A stretch of DNA of 64,000 bases, taken from positions 310,001 through 374,000 of the forward strand of contig JBAJFG010000109.1 of assembly GCA_037903475.1 (NCBI GenBank). The letters are read 5' to 3'. The notes under the pieces were generated by a model. The model was given only the letters and a program-made list of their open reading frames with translations. It was not told the origin of the DNA and searched no databases. How positions within the stretch are numbered: the stretch's first letter is position 1; every line of letters starts with the position of its first letter. This document shows, one piece after another, positions 26,172-38,147 of the stretch. Both the position numbers and the translations under genes were made by a program. This stretch comes from Ancylostoma caninum. Lineage: Eukaryota > Nematoda > Chromadorea > Rhabditida > Ancylostomatidae.

Positions 26172-27573
26172 CTAGCGCCCCTTCGGGACGCTAGAAAGTG
26201 GGGTGGGGCAGCCACTTGGGACATGTGCAAACGCTTCACACTTGCCAAGTCTCTAGCAAATTGATAGGGAAGCAGAACCAATCTTCCAATGGGCCCAAAC
26301 ATGAAGTCCTTCTTATGAGTTGAGTATGAGGATGGGAAGTTCGTTCTCCATCGTATGGCGTATTCGTGCGGATTACTCACTATCGGGCCAACGCAGACGC
26401 GTTCTCCATCGGCGGAACTGTATCCTGCCGTTCCCCACACTATTGGACAAAGCGAAATCGTATCCGAGTGTTTTCTACACTACTGGGCCGCAGCGGACTT
26501 TCCTCCATCGGTGGACTCATATTCTGGCGCCATCTTCACTATTAGGCCTGAACCGTATCCTGGTATTCTCCACTTTACTGAGTCACAGCGGACCAATTCT
26601 ATATTGGCGGACCCGTATCCTGGTGTTATCCATAGTAATGGGCCACGGCGGGCCCTTCCTCCATCAGAGCGCCGCATTCTGGCGCCTTCCTAACAGTTAG
26701 GGCAAGCCGGATCAGTTCTCCAGGGGCGGGTTCGCATCCTGGCATTCTCAACACTAAAGTGAACCCGTATCCTGACGTCCTCCACACAACTGGGCCACGG
26801 TGGGCCCTTTCTCCATCGGCGGACCCGTATCCTGGCGTCCCCCGCACCACTGGGCCACGGCGGGCCCTTTCTTCATCGGTGGACCCGTGTCATGGAGTTT
26901 CCCGCACCACTGGGCAACGGCAGGCCTTTTCTCTATCGGTGGACCCGAATCATGGAGTTTCCCACAGCACTGGGTCACGGCGGGCCTTTTCCCCATCGGT
27001 GGACCCGTATCATGGAGTTTCCCACACCACTGGGCCAAGGCGGGCCTTTTCTCCATAGCTGGACCCACGTCATGGCGTTCCCCACAGCACTGGGCCACGG
27101 CGGGCCCTTTCTCGAAACGAACGGATGTCGTGACTACACAATCGCCGCGAGAATTCAGCAGGGGATGCGGCAACAGCATCCACCAGATGAGGCGACCGCG
27201 TAGGTCCAGCCTCCCCGAAGCTTCCGAGACGCGGCAGCTCTCGTAGCACCCGCCCATCTCTTCCTGTTAGTGCACACAGCGTCGCAACAGTGGAAGGGTG
27301 GTTTTCCTGCTGCGTACATTGCGCATCCTGAAAGCTCGTAAATACTCCCTCGCTCCTATGCGGTGAGACCGCCAGCGAAGGTGATGAAATCACCATCCCG
27401 TGCATGCGGGAGAGCCAGCAGTGACGTAATTGCGGGTCCCGAAGCGAACGTGTCTGCGTCCATGGAAATCGGCCATTTCGCCCCACAGTCTGCGCCTCAA
27501 GATTGCGGTGTCTATGAGTGCCGCCCCGTATCTCTAACCGCTCTAGCCTCCTTACGGCGCTTTGTTTAATAGA
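26172..27573 (-). mobile_element. Helitron A1 (non-autonomous)
   Basis: On the minus strand the element runs from TCTATTAAACAAAGCGCCG to a terminal hairpin CTAGCG..CGCTAG whose last four bases are CTAG. The host bases are A before and T after. It lies inside Helitron B1, and B copies at 52131 and 56870 show the uninterrupted site GGTGA^TC or GGTGA^CC, so the boundaries are exact. The body holds about ten diverged copies of a roughly 60-bp unit with CCGTATCCTGGCGT and CACTGGGCCACGG motifs. Open frames here (up to 167 codons) are products of that repeat. Confidence 0.85.
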
Positions 27574-30276
27574 TCAGCATATTAGCGAAGCCCGAGTGGC
27601 CCTTCCTCATCGACTTGTGGGCGGAAAGTTGGCAAAGCTATTTTAGTAACATTGAATTGATGCACTCCTACAGAGTGGTTGTCATATTCATATTCAGCGC
27701 ATCGAGGAACTTGTCTTCACCGCTCCACTGAGTAGAGGAGCCAAAAATCAATAAAATCGATAAATCGCTATTTCGTGCAAAATGGTTGTCATATGCGTGT
27801 TCAGCATATTCAGAAACCCCAGTAGACATGTCCCCACCGACCCTTGGGCAAAAATAACGAAAAATCAATATAATCCCCGGATAATCTTCCCTATATTTCT
27901 CTCAAAAAAGCTGCACTGGGACTCGCTACACCTCTTACCCTTCTTTTCAATCATTTCCTTCTCCATGGAGAAATCCCCTCTATTTGGCGTCTTGGGATTG
28001 TCAAGCCTATTTTCAAGAAAAGCTGCAAATTCGATGTCAAAAATTACAGACCAGTATGCCTAACATCATGCACGAGCGAAGTCCTCGAAAGAATAGTGTG
28101 CAAACAGCTCTATGCCTACCTCCAATCACAACTACTCATCACGAAACACCAACTATAGAAAAGAAATCTACAGTTTCAGCACTGATTTCCAGCATTCCAT
28201 TATGGCAAAAAACACTTGATGCACGGCGTCATGTGACTGCATGTTACATCGACTACACCAAAGCTTTTGACTCCATTCCACTTGATCTGCTATTCATTAA
28301 GCTCTCTTGTTATGGTATATCTGTATGCCTGCTTAGTTTTCTGTAATCCTTCCTCTCTGACCGGTCCCAACAGGTATGCGTAAACGGAGCGTTTTCAGGA
28401 ATTTACTCCATACCCCGTGGAGTCCCACAGGGAGCTTGCTTGGGGCCACTTATGTTTATCCTTTACAGAATTGATCTCCCTAATTGCATGCCTCCAGAAG
28501 TTCGATGCACTATGTATGCTGATGACTGCAAACTCTTCTCTTTAAATTCTCATGATAAGATCCAGCAGGCTTTGAACGCCGTAGCAGAGTGGTCAACCAA
28601 GTGGAGGATGGACATTTCCGAGGTAAAAACCACTATGTTGCTTCTGATGAAAAATCGTCCTACTAACTGCCGCTTCTTTTTGGGTGGCCACGAACTTCCT
28701 ATTTCCAGTTCCATTGAAGACCTAGGCATTACCTATACGAATAATCTGAACTTCGACGAACATATAAGGAATATTGTTTAAGCTGCTTTCAGAAGTCAAA
28801 CTTCATCTTGAAATCTTTTCGTACTCGTAACCTCAAGACACTGTATAAGCTTTTCGTTACATATGTAAGACCCCTTCTCGAATACTCTACTCCAATGTGG
28901 TCCCCTACCAACGTCAATCTCATAAATGAGCTCGAAAATGTGCAAAAATCATTTACTAAGCGCATATTCGCCAGAAATGGATTGTTCTGCTTATCGTACT
29001 TACAGCGGCTATCGCGTTTGAATACCACGTCGTTATACTTCAAGGCAGTGTCTCAGCTCAGGTTCGATTTCGAGCATTGGGTATGAGAAGAATCTAAGGG
29101 AAGTGCTGATAACAGTGGTGTAGGCATCCCAACTCAAAAGTGCAAAAAAACCCCTCCTTTAACGGTTTCATTTTGGAGCAAACTTCCAGCCGCCGCATCG
29201 AAAGCTCGTCCACACGGCGACGCGCCGCTATCGATCGGCGCCACTCCATGCCACTCCACCGCCGACCTGCGGCTCCTTGCGTTTAACCTCTCGCGTATGC
29301 AGCTGTGTAACATCCTAGCATTCTCGCCAACGTGGTCGTACCATTCTAGCACTCTCGACGAGCATAACCTTGGTGCCTGCAAAACATTGTACGTGTACGG
29401 TACTATTGTGCTTCAGCTGCCCCACAGTCAACCCCAAACTCAAAGTTATGGATTGCTCTGAAAACTCGCACACAGAGGTAATTCGAGGTTCTGATCACTA
29501 ATATTACATTCATTTCGCATGTGAATAACGATTTTATTGATTTTATCGATTTCTTCTCGGGAGTTTACCTCCTCTTGGACCTCTCTGAAAATCTGCATAA
29601 GTGGGTTTTCGAAGGTGCTGGTAACAGATCTATTAAACAAAGCGCCGTAAGGGGGCTAGAGCGGTTAGAGATACGGGGCGGCACTCATAGACACCGTAAT
29701 CTTGAGGCGCAGACTGTGTGGCGAAGTGGCCGATTTCCATGGACGCAGACACGTTCGCTTCGGGACCCGCAATTTCGTCACTGCTGGCTCTCCCGCATGC
29801 ACGGGATGGTGATTTCATCACCTTCGCTGGCGGTCTCACCGCATAGGAGTGAGGGAGTGTTCACGAGCTTTCAGGCTGCACAATGTACGCAGCAGGAAAA
29901 CCAGCGTTCCACTGATGCGACGCTGTGTGCACTTGAAGGAAGAAATGGACGCGTGCTATGAGAGCTGCCGCGTCTCGAAAGCTTCGGGGAGGCTGGACAT
30001 ACGCGGTCGCCTCAGCCTGTTGAATTTTCGTGGCGATTGTGTAGTCACAACATTCGTTCGTTTCGAGAAAGCTTCTGCACTAACAAAGAGTAAAAGCCTC
30101 TAAATAGGAAGGCATGACATTGTATATCCAATCAACTATATACGGATGCGGGTCCACCGATGGAGAAAGGACCCGCCGTGGCCCAATGGTGCGGGGAACG
30201 CCGGATACGGGTCCACCGATGGAAAAAGGGCCCTCCGTGGCCCAGTGGTGCGGGGGACACCGAGATACGGGTCCAC

Positions 30277-30557
30277 CAGTGGCGGACGCAGAAAGTGGGC
30301 GGGAGGGGGGGCGTGGGAAGAAAAGTGGGGTCTCCGCCGTTTTGGGGACCCAGACGGAAAATAAAATTAATAATAATATTAATTATAATAATAAACAATA
30401 AATAAAAAATATATTTAAAATAATAATAAAAATAAACAATTAAAAATAAACTAACACAAGATTTTTATTTGTATTGTAAAGTAATTTCGAAAATTTGGCG
30501 ACCCATTCTCGGGGGGGGGGGGCGCGCGCCCCCCCCCGCCCCCTGCGTCCGCCACTG
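30277..30557 (-). mobile_element. hAT-type MITE, copy 2, inside Helitron A2
   Basis: Inverted copy of 12639-12926 with the same CAGTGGCGGACGCAG termini. The flanks GGGTCCAC (30269-30276) and AGGTCCAC (30558-30565) form an 8-bp duplication with one mismatch, within the minisatellite unit. It is the innermost insertion of the nested stack. Confidence 0.85.
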
Positions 30558-30559
30558 AG

Positions 30560-32350
30560 GTCCACCGATGGAGAGAGCGTCCACTGTGGCCCAGTGGTGT
30601 GGGGGATGCCAGGATACGGGTCCACCGATGAAGAAAGGGCCCGCCGTGGCCCAGTGGGGGGGGGATGACAGGATACGGGTCCACCGATGGAGAAAGGGCC
30701 CGCCATGGTATCTCGGTGCGGGGGACACCGAGATACAGGTCCACCGATGAAGAAAGGGCCCTCCGTGGCCCAGTGGTACGGGGGACACCGAGATACAGGT
30801 CCAGCGATGGAGAGAGCGTCCACTGTGGCCCAGTGGTGTGGGGGATGCCAGGATACCGGTCCACCGATGAAGAAAGGGCCCGCCGTGGCCCAGTGGGGGG
30901 ATGACAGGATAGGGGTCCACCGATGGAGAAAGGGCCCGCCATGGTATCTCGGTGCGGGGGACACCGAGATACAGGTCCACTGATGAAGAAAGGGCCCTCC
31001 GTGGCCCAGTGGTGCGGGGGACACCGAGATACAGGTCCACCGATGGAGAGAGCGTCCACTGTGGCCCAGTGGTGTGGGGGATGCCAGGATACCGGTCCAC
31101 CGATGAAGAAAGAACCCGCCGTGGCCCAGTGGTGCGGGGGATGCCAGGATACGGGTCCACCGATGAAGAAAGGGCCCGCCGTGGCCCAGTGGGGGGGATG
31201 ACAGGATACGGGTCCACCGATGGAGAAAGGGCCCGCCATGGTATCTCGGTGCGGGGAACACCGAGATACAGGTCCACCGATGAAGAAAGGGCCCACTGTG
31301 GCCCAGTGGTGTGGGGGGATGACAGGATACAGGTCCACCGATAGAGAAAGGGCCCGCCATGGTATCTCGGTGCGGGGAACACCGAGATACAGGTCCACCG
31401 ATGAAGAAAGGGCCCACTGTGGCCCAGTGGTGTGGGGGGATGACAGGATACAGGTCCACCGATAGAGAAAGGGCCCGCCGTGGCCCAGTGGGGGGGGGGA
31501 TGACAGGATACGGGTCCACCGATGGAGAAAGGGCCCGCCATGGTATCTCGGTGCGGGGGACACCGAAATACAGGTCCACCGATGGAGAAAGGGCCCGCCG
31601 TGACCCAGTTGTGTGGAGGACGTCAGGATACGGGTCCACCGATGGAGAAAAGGCCCGCCGTGGCCCAGTGGTGCGGGGGACACCGAGATACAGGTCCACC
31701 GATGGAGAGAGCGTCCACTGTGGCCCAGTGGTGTGGGGGATGCCAGGATACGGGTCCACCGATGAAGAAAGAACCCGCCGTGGCCCAGTGGTGCGGGGGA
31801 TGCCAGGATACGGGTCCACCGATGAAGAAAGGGCCCGCCGTGGCCCAGTGGGGGGGATGACAGGATACGGGTCCACCGATGGAGAAAGGGCCCGCCATGG
31901 TATCTCGGTGCGGGGAACACCGAGATACAGGTCCACCGATGAAGAAAGGGCCCACTGTGGCCCAGTGGTGTGGGGGGATGACAGGATACAGGTCCACCGA
32001 TAGAGAAAGGGCCCGCCGTGGTCCAGTGGGGGGGATGACAGGATACGGGTCCACCGATGGAGAAAGGGCCCGCCATAGTATCTCGGTGCGGGGGACACCG
32101 AAATACAGGTCCACCGATGGAGAAAGGGCCCGCCGTGACCCAGTTGTGTGAAGGACGTCAGGATACGGGTCCACCGATGGAGAAAAGGCCCGCCGTGGTC
32201 CAGTGGTGCGGGGGACACCGAGATACAGGTCCACCAATGGCGAAAGGGCCCACTGTGGCCCAGTGGTGTGGGGGGATGCCAGGATCCGGGTCCACCGATG
32301 GAGGAATGACCCGTCGTAGCATAATGGTGCGGAGAACGTCAGGATACGGG
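30560..32350 (+). repeat. 60-bp minisatellite, about 30 units, with 660-bp higher order
   Basis: The unit reads GGTCCACCGATGGAGAAAGG, then GCCCGCCGTGGCCCAGTGGTG, then a short variable part ending GGATACG. Several unit variants occur (GGAGAGAGCGTCC, GAAGAAAGAACCC, and one with ATGGTATCTCGGTG). Their order near 31038-31400 is repeated near 31698-32060, giving a higher-order period of about 660 bp, or 11 units. Confidence 0.9.
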
Positions 32351-34863
32351 TTCACTTCAGTCCGATAGTGTTAAGAATGCCAGGATGCGAACCCGCGCTT
32401 GGAGAACGGATCCGGCTTGCCCTAACTGTGAGGAGGGCACCAGAACACGGGCGCTCTGATGGAGGAAGGGCCCGCCGTGGCCCAGTAGTATGGATAACAC
32501 CAGAATACGGGTCCTCCAATATAGGATTGGTTCGCTGTGACTCAGTAAAGTGGAGAATACCAGGATATGGTTCAGGCCTAGCAGTGAAAATGGCGCCAGA
32601 ATACGGGTCCACCGATGGAGAAAAACCCGCTGCGGCCCAGTAGTCTGGAAAACACTCGGATACGACTTCGCCTTGTCCAATAGTGTGGGGAACGGCAGGA
32701 TACAGTTCCGCCGATGGAGAACGCGTCTGCGTTAGCCGGGTAGTGAGGAATACGCACGAATACACCATACGATGGAGAACGAACTTCTCATGCTCATACT
32801 CAACTCATAACAAAGACTTCATGTTTGGGCCCATTAGAAGATTGGTTCTGCTTCTTTATAAATTTCCTAGAGATTTGGAAAGTGTGAAGCGTTTGCACAT
32901 GTCCCAAGTGGCTGCCCCACCCCACTTTCTAGCGTCCCGAAGGGGCGCTAGTATGATGAAGGTTTCGCAAGAAATGGTCGACTAAGTGTGGAATACTTCG
33001 GAAAAGCCGGGAACTACACCGCCCTACAGAGAAAAGTCTGAAGAAAATCAACGAAATAGAGATTATATCGCAAAGCGGCGGATATTATATATTATATACT
33101 CGTGATCATCAACTTCAAAAACCTCTACATGCACTTTTTCAGAGCGATTGGAGGTATTAGTCGAAGTTGCAAAAAATAAATAAAATCAATAAAAACGATA
33201 CTCTTATGCGAAATGAATGTAATATTCCTGATCAGCACCTCAAATTACCCCTGTATGCGAGTTTTCAGAGCAATCCATGATGCTGAGTTTGGGGTTGATA
33301 GTGGGGCAGCTGAAGTGCAATAGTACCTTACACGTACAATGTTTTGCAGGCATCAAGGTTATGGTCGTTATGGTCGAGAGTGCTACCATGGTAGGACGCT
33401 CAAACCAAGTCGACGAGAATGCGAGGATGTTACACAGCTGTATCCGCGAGAGGTTGAACGCAAGGAGCCGCAGGCCGGCGTGGAGTGGCATGGAGTGGCG
33501 CTGATCGATAGCGGCGCGTCGCCGTGTGGACGAGCTTTCGATGTGGCGGCTGGAAGTTCGCTCCAAAATAAAACCGTTAAAGAAGGGGGTTTTTTGCACT
33601 TTTGGGTTGGAATACGTACAATCAGCACTTCCCCTAGATTCTTCTCATACCCAATGCTCGAAATCGAACCTGAGCTGAGACCCTGCCTTTAAGGCGGATT
33701 ATGTTTGATCAAATTCTTCTCTTCAAAATTGTGTTTGACGAACTTGACTGCGACATCAAGCAGGTCTTCTCTTTTTCCAGTTTCAGCAATAGAACTAGAG
33801 GCCACCAGTTCAGATGTTTCATAGATACGTCACGAACGCAGCAATACCATGTATCGTTCTTGCCAAGAAGTATCAGAATTTGGAACAAGCTTCCTAGATG
33901 TGTAGTCCTATCGTCGTCAGCTTCAGCTTTCAGTGCAAAACTGGAGAAATTGCTTAAGCAGAGGGGGTTCTACTAAAGCTAAACCGCAGTTAAGTCCTAT
34001 TAACAGTTTTTTCAGCACGAACTGTGGAGTCAAAGCTATCCGCCTTATCTCGCATTTGTGCTCACCTCTTGTTTAAATCTTGTTCTTGCATTGCATACTC
34101 CTCTAATTTCAGTAGTAATACGTCAACTAGACTTGTTTGAATTATTCGGAGAATATTCCTCCGGCTTCGGTTGTGTTAAGCCCAATAGTTATGCTCTATG
34201 GTCCTCTCTATGTCTACCAAATCAGCTCCATCGATTACCATTCATTATAAATTCCCTTACCTCGTTTGATCGCCTTTCTATTTTATCCTACTCAACCCCG
34301 ATTCAAATCCAGCGGACGCAGCGTGGAGCTTGGCATGGTTGACGGACCTACTAAGTTGGCATCCGGAGCCCCGATTATATGCCTTATTGACGGACTTGCG
34401 ATGTTGGCGGCCATCGATCCTCCTTGCCATGATATCCACGACCACGACATCCAACTCTCTTCCCCCACTTCATGCCTCCTGACCAATTGCCTCACCAGTT
34501 CGCTCATGCTCGTATTTTACTCATTTGGAGAGGTTTTCTTTACCTACCATAGTATTTATCGAGTTATTTCTCAAACGGTTGTTCTTTTTTTGTCAACTCT
34601 TGCATCCGGTAATAAATAAATCAAATCAAATCGACATAATAGATAAATCAATCGATAATCCCAGGTGCAAAGTAGCCTATAACTTCCGCCACCCCGCGAA
34701 GGATATGCTTCCAAAATTTGATTCGGATCGTTTCACCCTCCGCGATTTTTATTCGTTACATACATATACACATACATACAAACTTTCACTTTTATATATA
34801 TAAAAGATATGGCTGCCGACCAGGAAGGATTTGAAAGCATTTAGGTTACAGAATATGCTGATA

Positions 34864-36242
34864 CTAGCGCTCCTTCGGGACGCTAGAAAGTGAGATGGGG
34901 CAGCCACTTCAGGCATGTGCAAAAGCTTCGCACTTGCCAAATCCTAAGAAATTTGACAAAAAATCAAAACTAATCATTAAACCGGCTCAAATATGAAATC
35001 CTTTTTATGAGTTGAGAAGTCCGTTCTCCATCGTAGGGCGTATTCGTGCTTCTTTTTCACTGCTGGACGAACGCAGACGCGTTTTTTATCGACGGACCTG
35101 TATCCTGCCGTTCCCCACACTATTCTACCAGAGCGAAATCGTATCCGAGTGTTTTCCACACTAATGGGCCGCAGTGGACTTTCTTCCATCGGTGGGCCCG
35201 TATTCTGGCGTCATCTTCACCGTTAGGCCGCAATGAACCCGTTCACCGTCGGCTGAACTCCTGGTATTCTCCACTTTACTGAGTCACAGCGGACCAATCC
35301 TATATTGGCGGACCCGTGTTTGGTGTTATCCACACCGCTGGGTCACGGCGGGCCCTTCCTCCATCTGAGCGCCCGCATTCTGGCGCCTTCCTCACAGCTG
35401 GGGCGAGCCGGATCGGTTCTCCACGGCCGTGCTCGCATCCCGGCATTCTCAATACTATCGGACCAAAGTGAAGCCGTATCCTGACGTTCTTCACACCATT
35501 GGGGTACGACGGTTTCTTTCCTCCATCGGTGGACCAGCGTTCTCGCAATTTTCTCACTGTAGGGCCGTGGCAGGCCGTGGCGGGCCCTTTCTCCTTCTGC
35601 GGAGCGTTATACTTGTGTTCTCCACACTACTGAGCAACGGCGGATCCTTCCTCGTGGACCCGTATCCTGGCGTTCCCCACACCACTGGGCCACTTTCCCC
35701 ATTGGTGGACCCTATCCGTATATTGTTGATTGGTCACGCAATATATATTGAGGCTTTTAGTCTGTGTTAGTGCAGACGCTTTCTCGAAACGAACATATGT
35801 CGTGACGAGGGAATCGCTGCGAAAATTCAGCAGGGGATGTGGCAATAGCATCCACCTGCTGGGGCGACCGCGTAAGTCCAGTCTCTCCATAGCCTCCTAG
35901 ACGCTATACCTCCCATAAAACCCGCCCCTTTTTTCTCTGGAGTGCTTACACCGTCGCATCAGTGGAAGGGTGGTCTTCCTGCTGCGTACATTTTGCAGCC
36001 TGCGAGCTTGTAAACACTTCTTCATTCCAATGCTGCGAGACCAGCGAAGGTGATAAAGTCACTACCTCGTGCATGCGGGAGAACCAGCAGTGACGTAATT
36101 GCGAGTCCCGAAACGAATGTGTCTGAGTCTCTAAAAATCGACCATTTCGCCCCACAGTCTGCGCCTCAAGATTACGGTGTCTATGAGTGCCGCCACGTAT
36201 CTCCAGCCGCTCTAGCTCCCTTACGGCGCTTTGTTTAATAGA
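34864..36242 (-). mobile_element. Helitron A3 (non-autonomous)
   Basis: Same termini as A1: a minus-strand start TCTATTAAACAAAG at 36242 and a terminal CTAGCG..CGCTAG hairpin at 34864-34886, with A and T flanks. It is 1379 bp and more diverged inside than A1 and A4. It lies 56 bp from the end of Helitron B1. Confidence 0.85.
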
Positions 36243-36453
36243 TCGCTTGAGCAGAGTAGTGCGATACCGATAATTATTACAGTTTGCACTTTGGTTTTCT
36301 TTCTCAAGTCGTAATGTGCTCCTATTGCATTGCTGATCTGAGCTTGAAGAAGAGAAACTTTCTCGTGGTGTCAAATAATTACTGTGGAAAATGTTTGGAT
36401 ACCACTCCGGTAATCTAGGAGGCGGATTAAAACGAACGATCCATCATCCGTTT

Positions 36454-37842
36454 CAGGGCCGGTGGTAATCCACCCCGCAACTTGCCAACTCGCGGTGGCA
36501 CCAGGGCGCGACATCAGTGGTAGCCGTAACGGTACGAAGGCACCTCGATCAATAGGGACGGTTGATTTTCGCAAGTCTTTTTCACATATGCACCATCTCT
36601 GCAAATCACTTCATCCCCATGTTCAGTGGCGAGATCTCTTGATTCCGAACTGTTGTGCAAAAATAAAAAGGAGCCCGAGGTGCCTACGAGGTCGCGATCT
36701 TCTCGGGCGCCACCAAAGTTGCCACCTTAAGGTGGCAACGTAGGTGGCAGCAGGCGAGCGCGACGAGAGAGTGTGTAAGGAGAGAGGTTTTCCCGTCGGC
36801 AGGTCGGACATGCCCTAGAGCATGTCCGAGGTCGTACCTCATCGGGAACTTCAACCAAGTTGGCGTCGCTCACGCACTATTTTGTGTGAGCAATCAATTT
36901 TTGCCAGAGTTTTTTTTGGAATCTTTTCTTGTGTCTTGTCTTGGTTGATTTTGTTTCTCTTTAACCCTTAGACAGCATTCCCCTGTAATCTTTCCAAAGG
37001 TGTGTTCTCATAGAATGAATCTTGCCATGTTCCTCAAAGTGCTCCATCACGCTCCCTCGTTTTGTCCGACCGATCAGCTGAGTTGATAATCGCCCGCCGC
37101 ATTTCGCACCAGCTGGGTTTATAGCGCTGCCTTTTCCAGTTTTTTTCAGTATTCTGAAAAATATTCCGATTACAAGCGCTTGTTCCCATTATTTCTCATA
37201 CATTGTTACTGGTTTGTTTGTTTTCCTCCATTTTTATGCCTTTAACTGAATGTTTTTTGGGAGTGATGGGAGGTCGAGCATCGATCCACTCAGCTGGCCT
37301 CAACGCTGCCTGTAGGTCACGAGGTGGAGCACTTTGCAGAGATCGAAGGGATTTACCTGACTAGACTGTATTGTTAAGCGACACCAACGATAATGCTGCC
37401 AAGGGTTAGCGAGAACAAAGATTAACCTGATGGCACAAAGAGACCCCAAACTAGATGGGAAATCGGAGTAAAATTAATAGATAATATGGAGAAATGAACA
37501 TACTTGATTATAATAGCAGTTGATTTCAGCGCCTCTATCAATACCATACACACTGTTGTGAGATGAGATACCAAAAATCAATCAAAATCTGATCTGGTTG
37601 GTGTTTGTGTTGAGATTCAATCGCATGTCACAACGTGTTGACATGGCCAAGTGGTTCAGTCGCTTGCTTGTGATCGCGGTGTAGTGGGGTTCGATTTTGT
37701 GAGCGTCGCTAGGTTTTGCAGCCATAATGGAATGCCGCATCTGACACCTACTTCGCATCCAAAGTTGCCACCTTGTAGGCAGTGTTGCCGTCAAGGTGGC
37801 AACATTGATACCAACTTGCGGGGTGGATTACTACCGGCCTAG
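36454..37842. mobile_element. Inverted-repeat DNA element, possibly hAT-like
   Basis: The left end CAGGGCCGGTGGTAATCCAC is mirrored at the right end, which reads CTAGGCCGGTAGTAATCCAC inward. A second inner pair contains AAGTTGCCACCTT (36715 and 37755) with short AAGGTGGCAAC palindromes. It is about 1.39 kb. No transposase was recognised and no clear target duplication was found, so boundaries and class are tentative. The interior from about 36850 to 37640 shows nothing else recognisable. Confidence 0.5.
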
Positions 37843-38147
37843 GAGTCATGTTTCTTAGTGACAGACGCATATACGAGTATATCACGCCAAGTTGGAGTAT
37901 AAGTTAAGAATGAGGGCTGAAAGAGAATGCATTACTATAACGAATAGTTAATGGTTGTGAATAGAGTTAGTGGAAGTAGTGTGTTTTGGGCTTAATAAGA
38001 AGGTCGTGATATCGTAATTAGCTTCTATAAGGACTGCGATGTAACGTGCTCCAAAGCTAGATATCAGTTACGTACTGGCTGCTTAAAGTCTTATGTAGCG
38101 TTGGCTTGAAAGGCGCCTTATCGTTGTGGTTCTTTATTCTTTACACT

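Larger units (their letters stand above)
29629..32951 (+). mobile_element. Helitron A2 with expanded minisatellite
   Basis: It begins TCTATTAAACAAAGCGCC after A (29628) and ends in hairpin plus CTAG before T (32952). At 3323 bp it is more than twice the length of A1, A3 and A4. The extra length comes from a tandem array of a roughly 60-bp unit and from a hAT MITE inserted in that array. It lies between the arms of the TTAA foldback element. Large open frames on both strands (up to 592 codons) arise because the unit is a multiple of three and stop-free. No Rep/helicase is encoded. Confidence 0.85.
29043..33688. mobile_element. TTAA-flanked foldback element with long inverted arms
   Basis: The arms 29043-29620 and 33110-33688 are inverted copies of each other (for example GTCTCAGCTCAGG at the ends, and CCATGCCACTCCA and CATTTCGCAT inside). 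The outer ends are AGGCAG(T/G)GTCTCAG. The right flank is TTAA and the left is TTCA, probably a mutated TTAA; the CR1 frame is restored if the insert is removed. The net length without Helitron A2 is about 1.3 kb. No transposase was found. It shares the AGGCAG/TTAA features of 9076-9482. Confidence 0.75.
27875..34632 (+). pseudogene. CR1-like non-LTR retrotransposon, broken reverse transcriptase
   Basis: Segments 27893-29042 and 33689-33976 encode, with several frameshifts and stops, the C-terminal two thirds of a CR1/T1-type reverse transcriptase. Landmarks are 'KPIFKK..CKFDVKNYRPV', 'YTKAFDSIPLDLL', 'PRGVPQGACLGPLMF', the polymerase motif YADDCKLF near 28515, 'LLEYSTPMWSP' and, after the insertion, 'FLPRSIRIWNKLP'. 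A 3' untranslated part ends in an AATAAATCAAATCAAAT tail near 34632. The 5' end is truncated. A TTAA foldback element splits it. It is inserted in Helitron B1 and cannot be functional. Confidence 0.85.
26052..34807 (-). mobile_element. Helitron B1, split by two later insertions
   Basis: On the minus strand it begins TCTTTTATATATATAAAAG (34807 inward) and ends with hairpin CCCGAGCGAAATCGGG, eight bases and then CTAG (26055-26052). A (minus strand) precedes the start and T follows the end, matching Helitron insertion between A and T. About 620 bp is its own sequence, homologous to 52016-52724, 56270-56989 and 62240-62735. The rest is Helitron A1 (26172-27573) and a CR1 element (about 27875-34632). 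It encodes no Rep/helicase and so is non-autonomous. The body is marked by repeated TCGATTTTATTGATTTTT blocks. Confidence 0.8.

Noticed and set aside
26320..27257. Repeated proline/glycine-rich frames up to 167 codons
   Set aside because: Minisatellite units of Helitron A1 read in different frames.
30440..32218. 592-codon open frame and several other frames of 200-540 codons on both strands
   Set aside because: They arise from a stop-free 60-bp tandem repeat that is open in several frames and both strands; no real protein is expected.
37640..37700. tRNA-like A and B boxes (GTGGTTCAGTCG, GGGTTCGATTT)
   Set aside because: Stem pairing is poor and it lies inside a TIR element.
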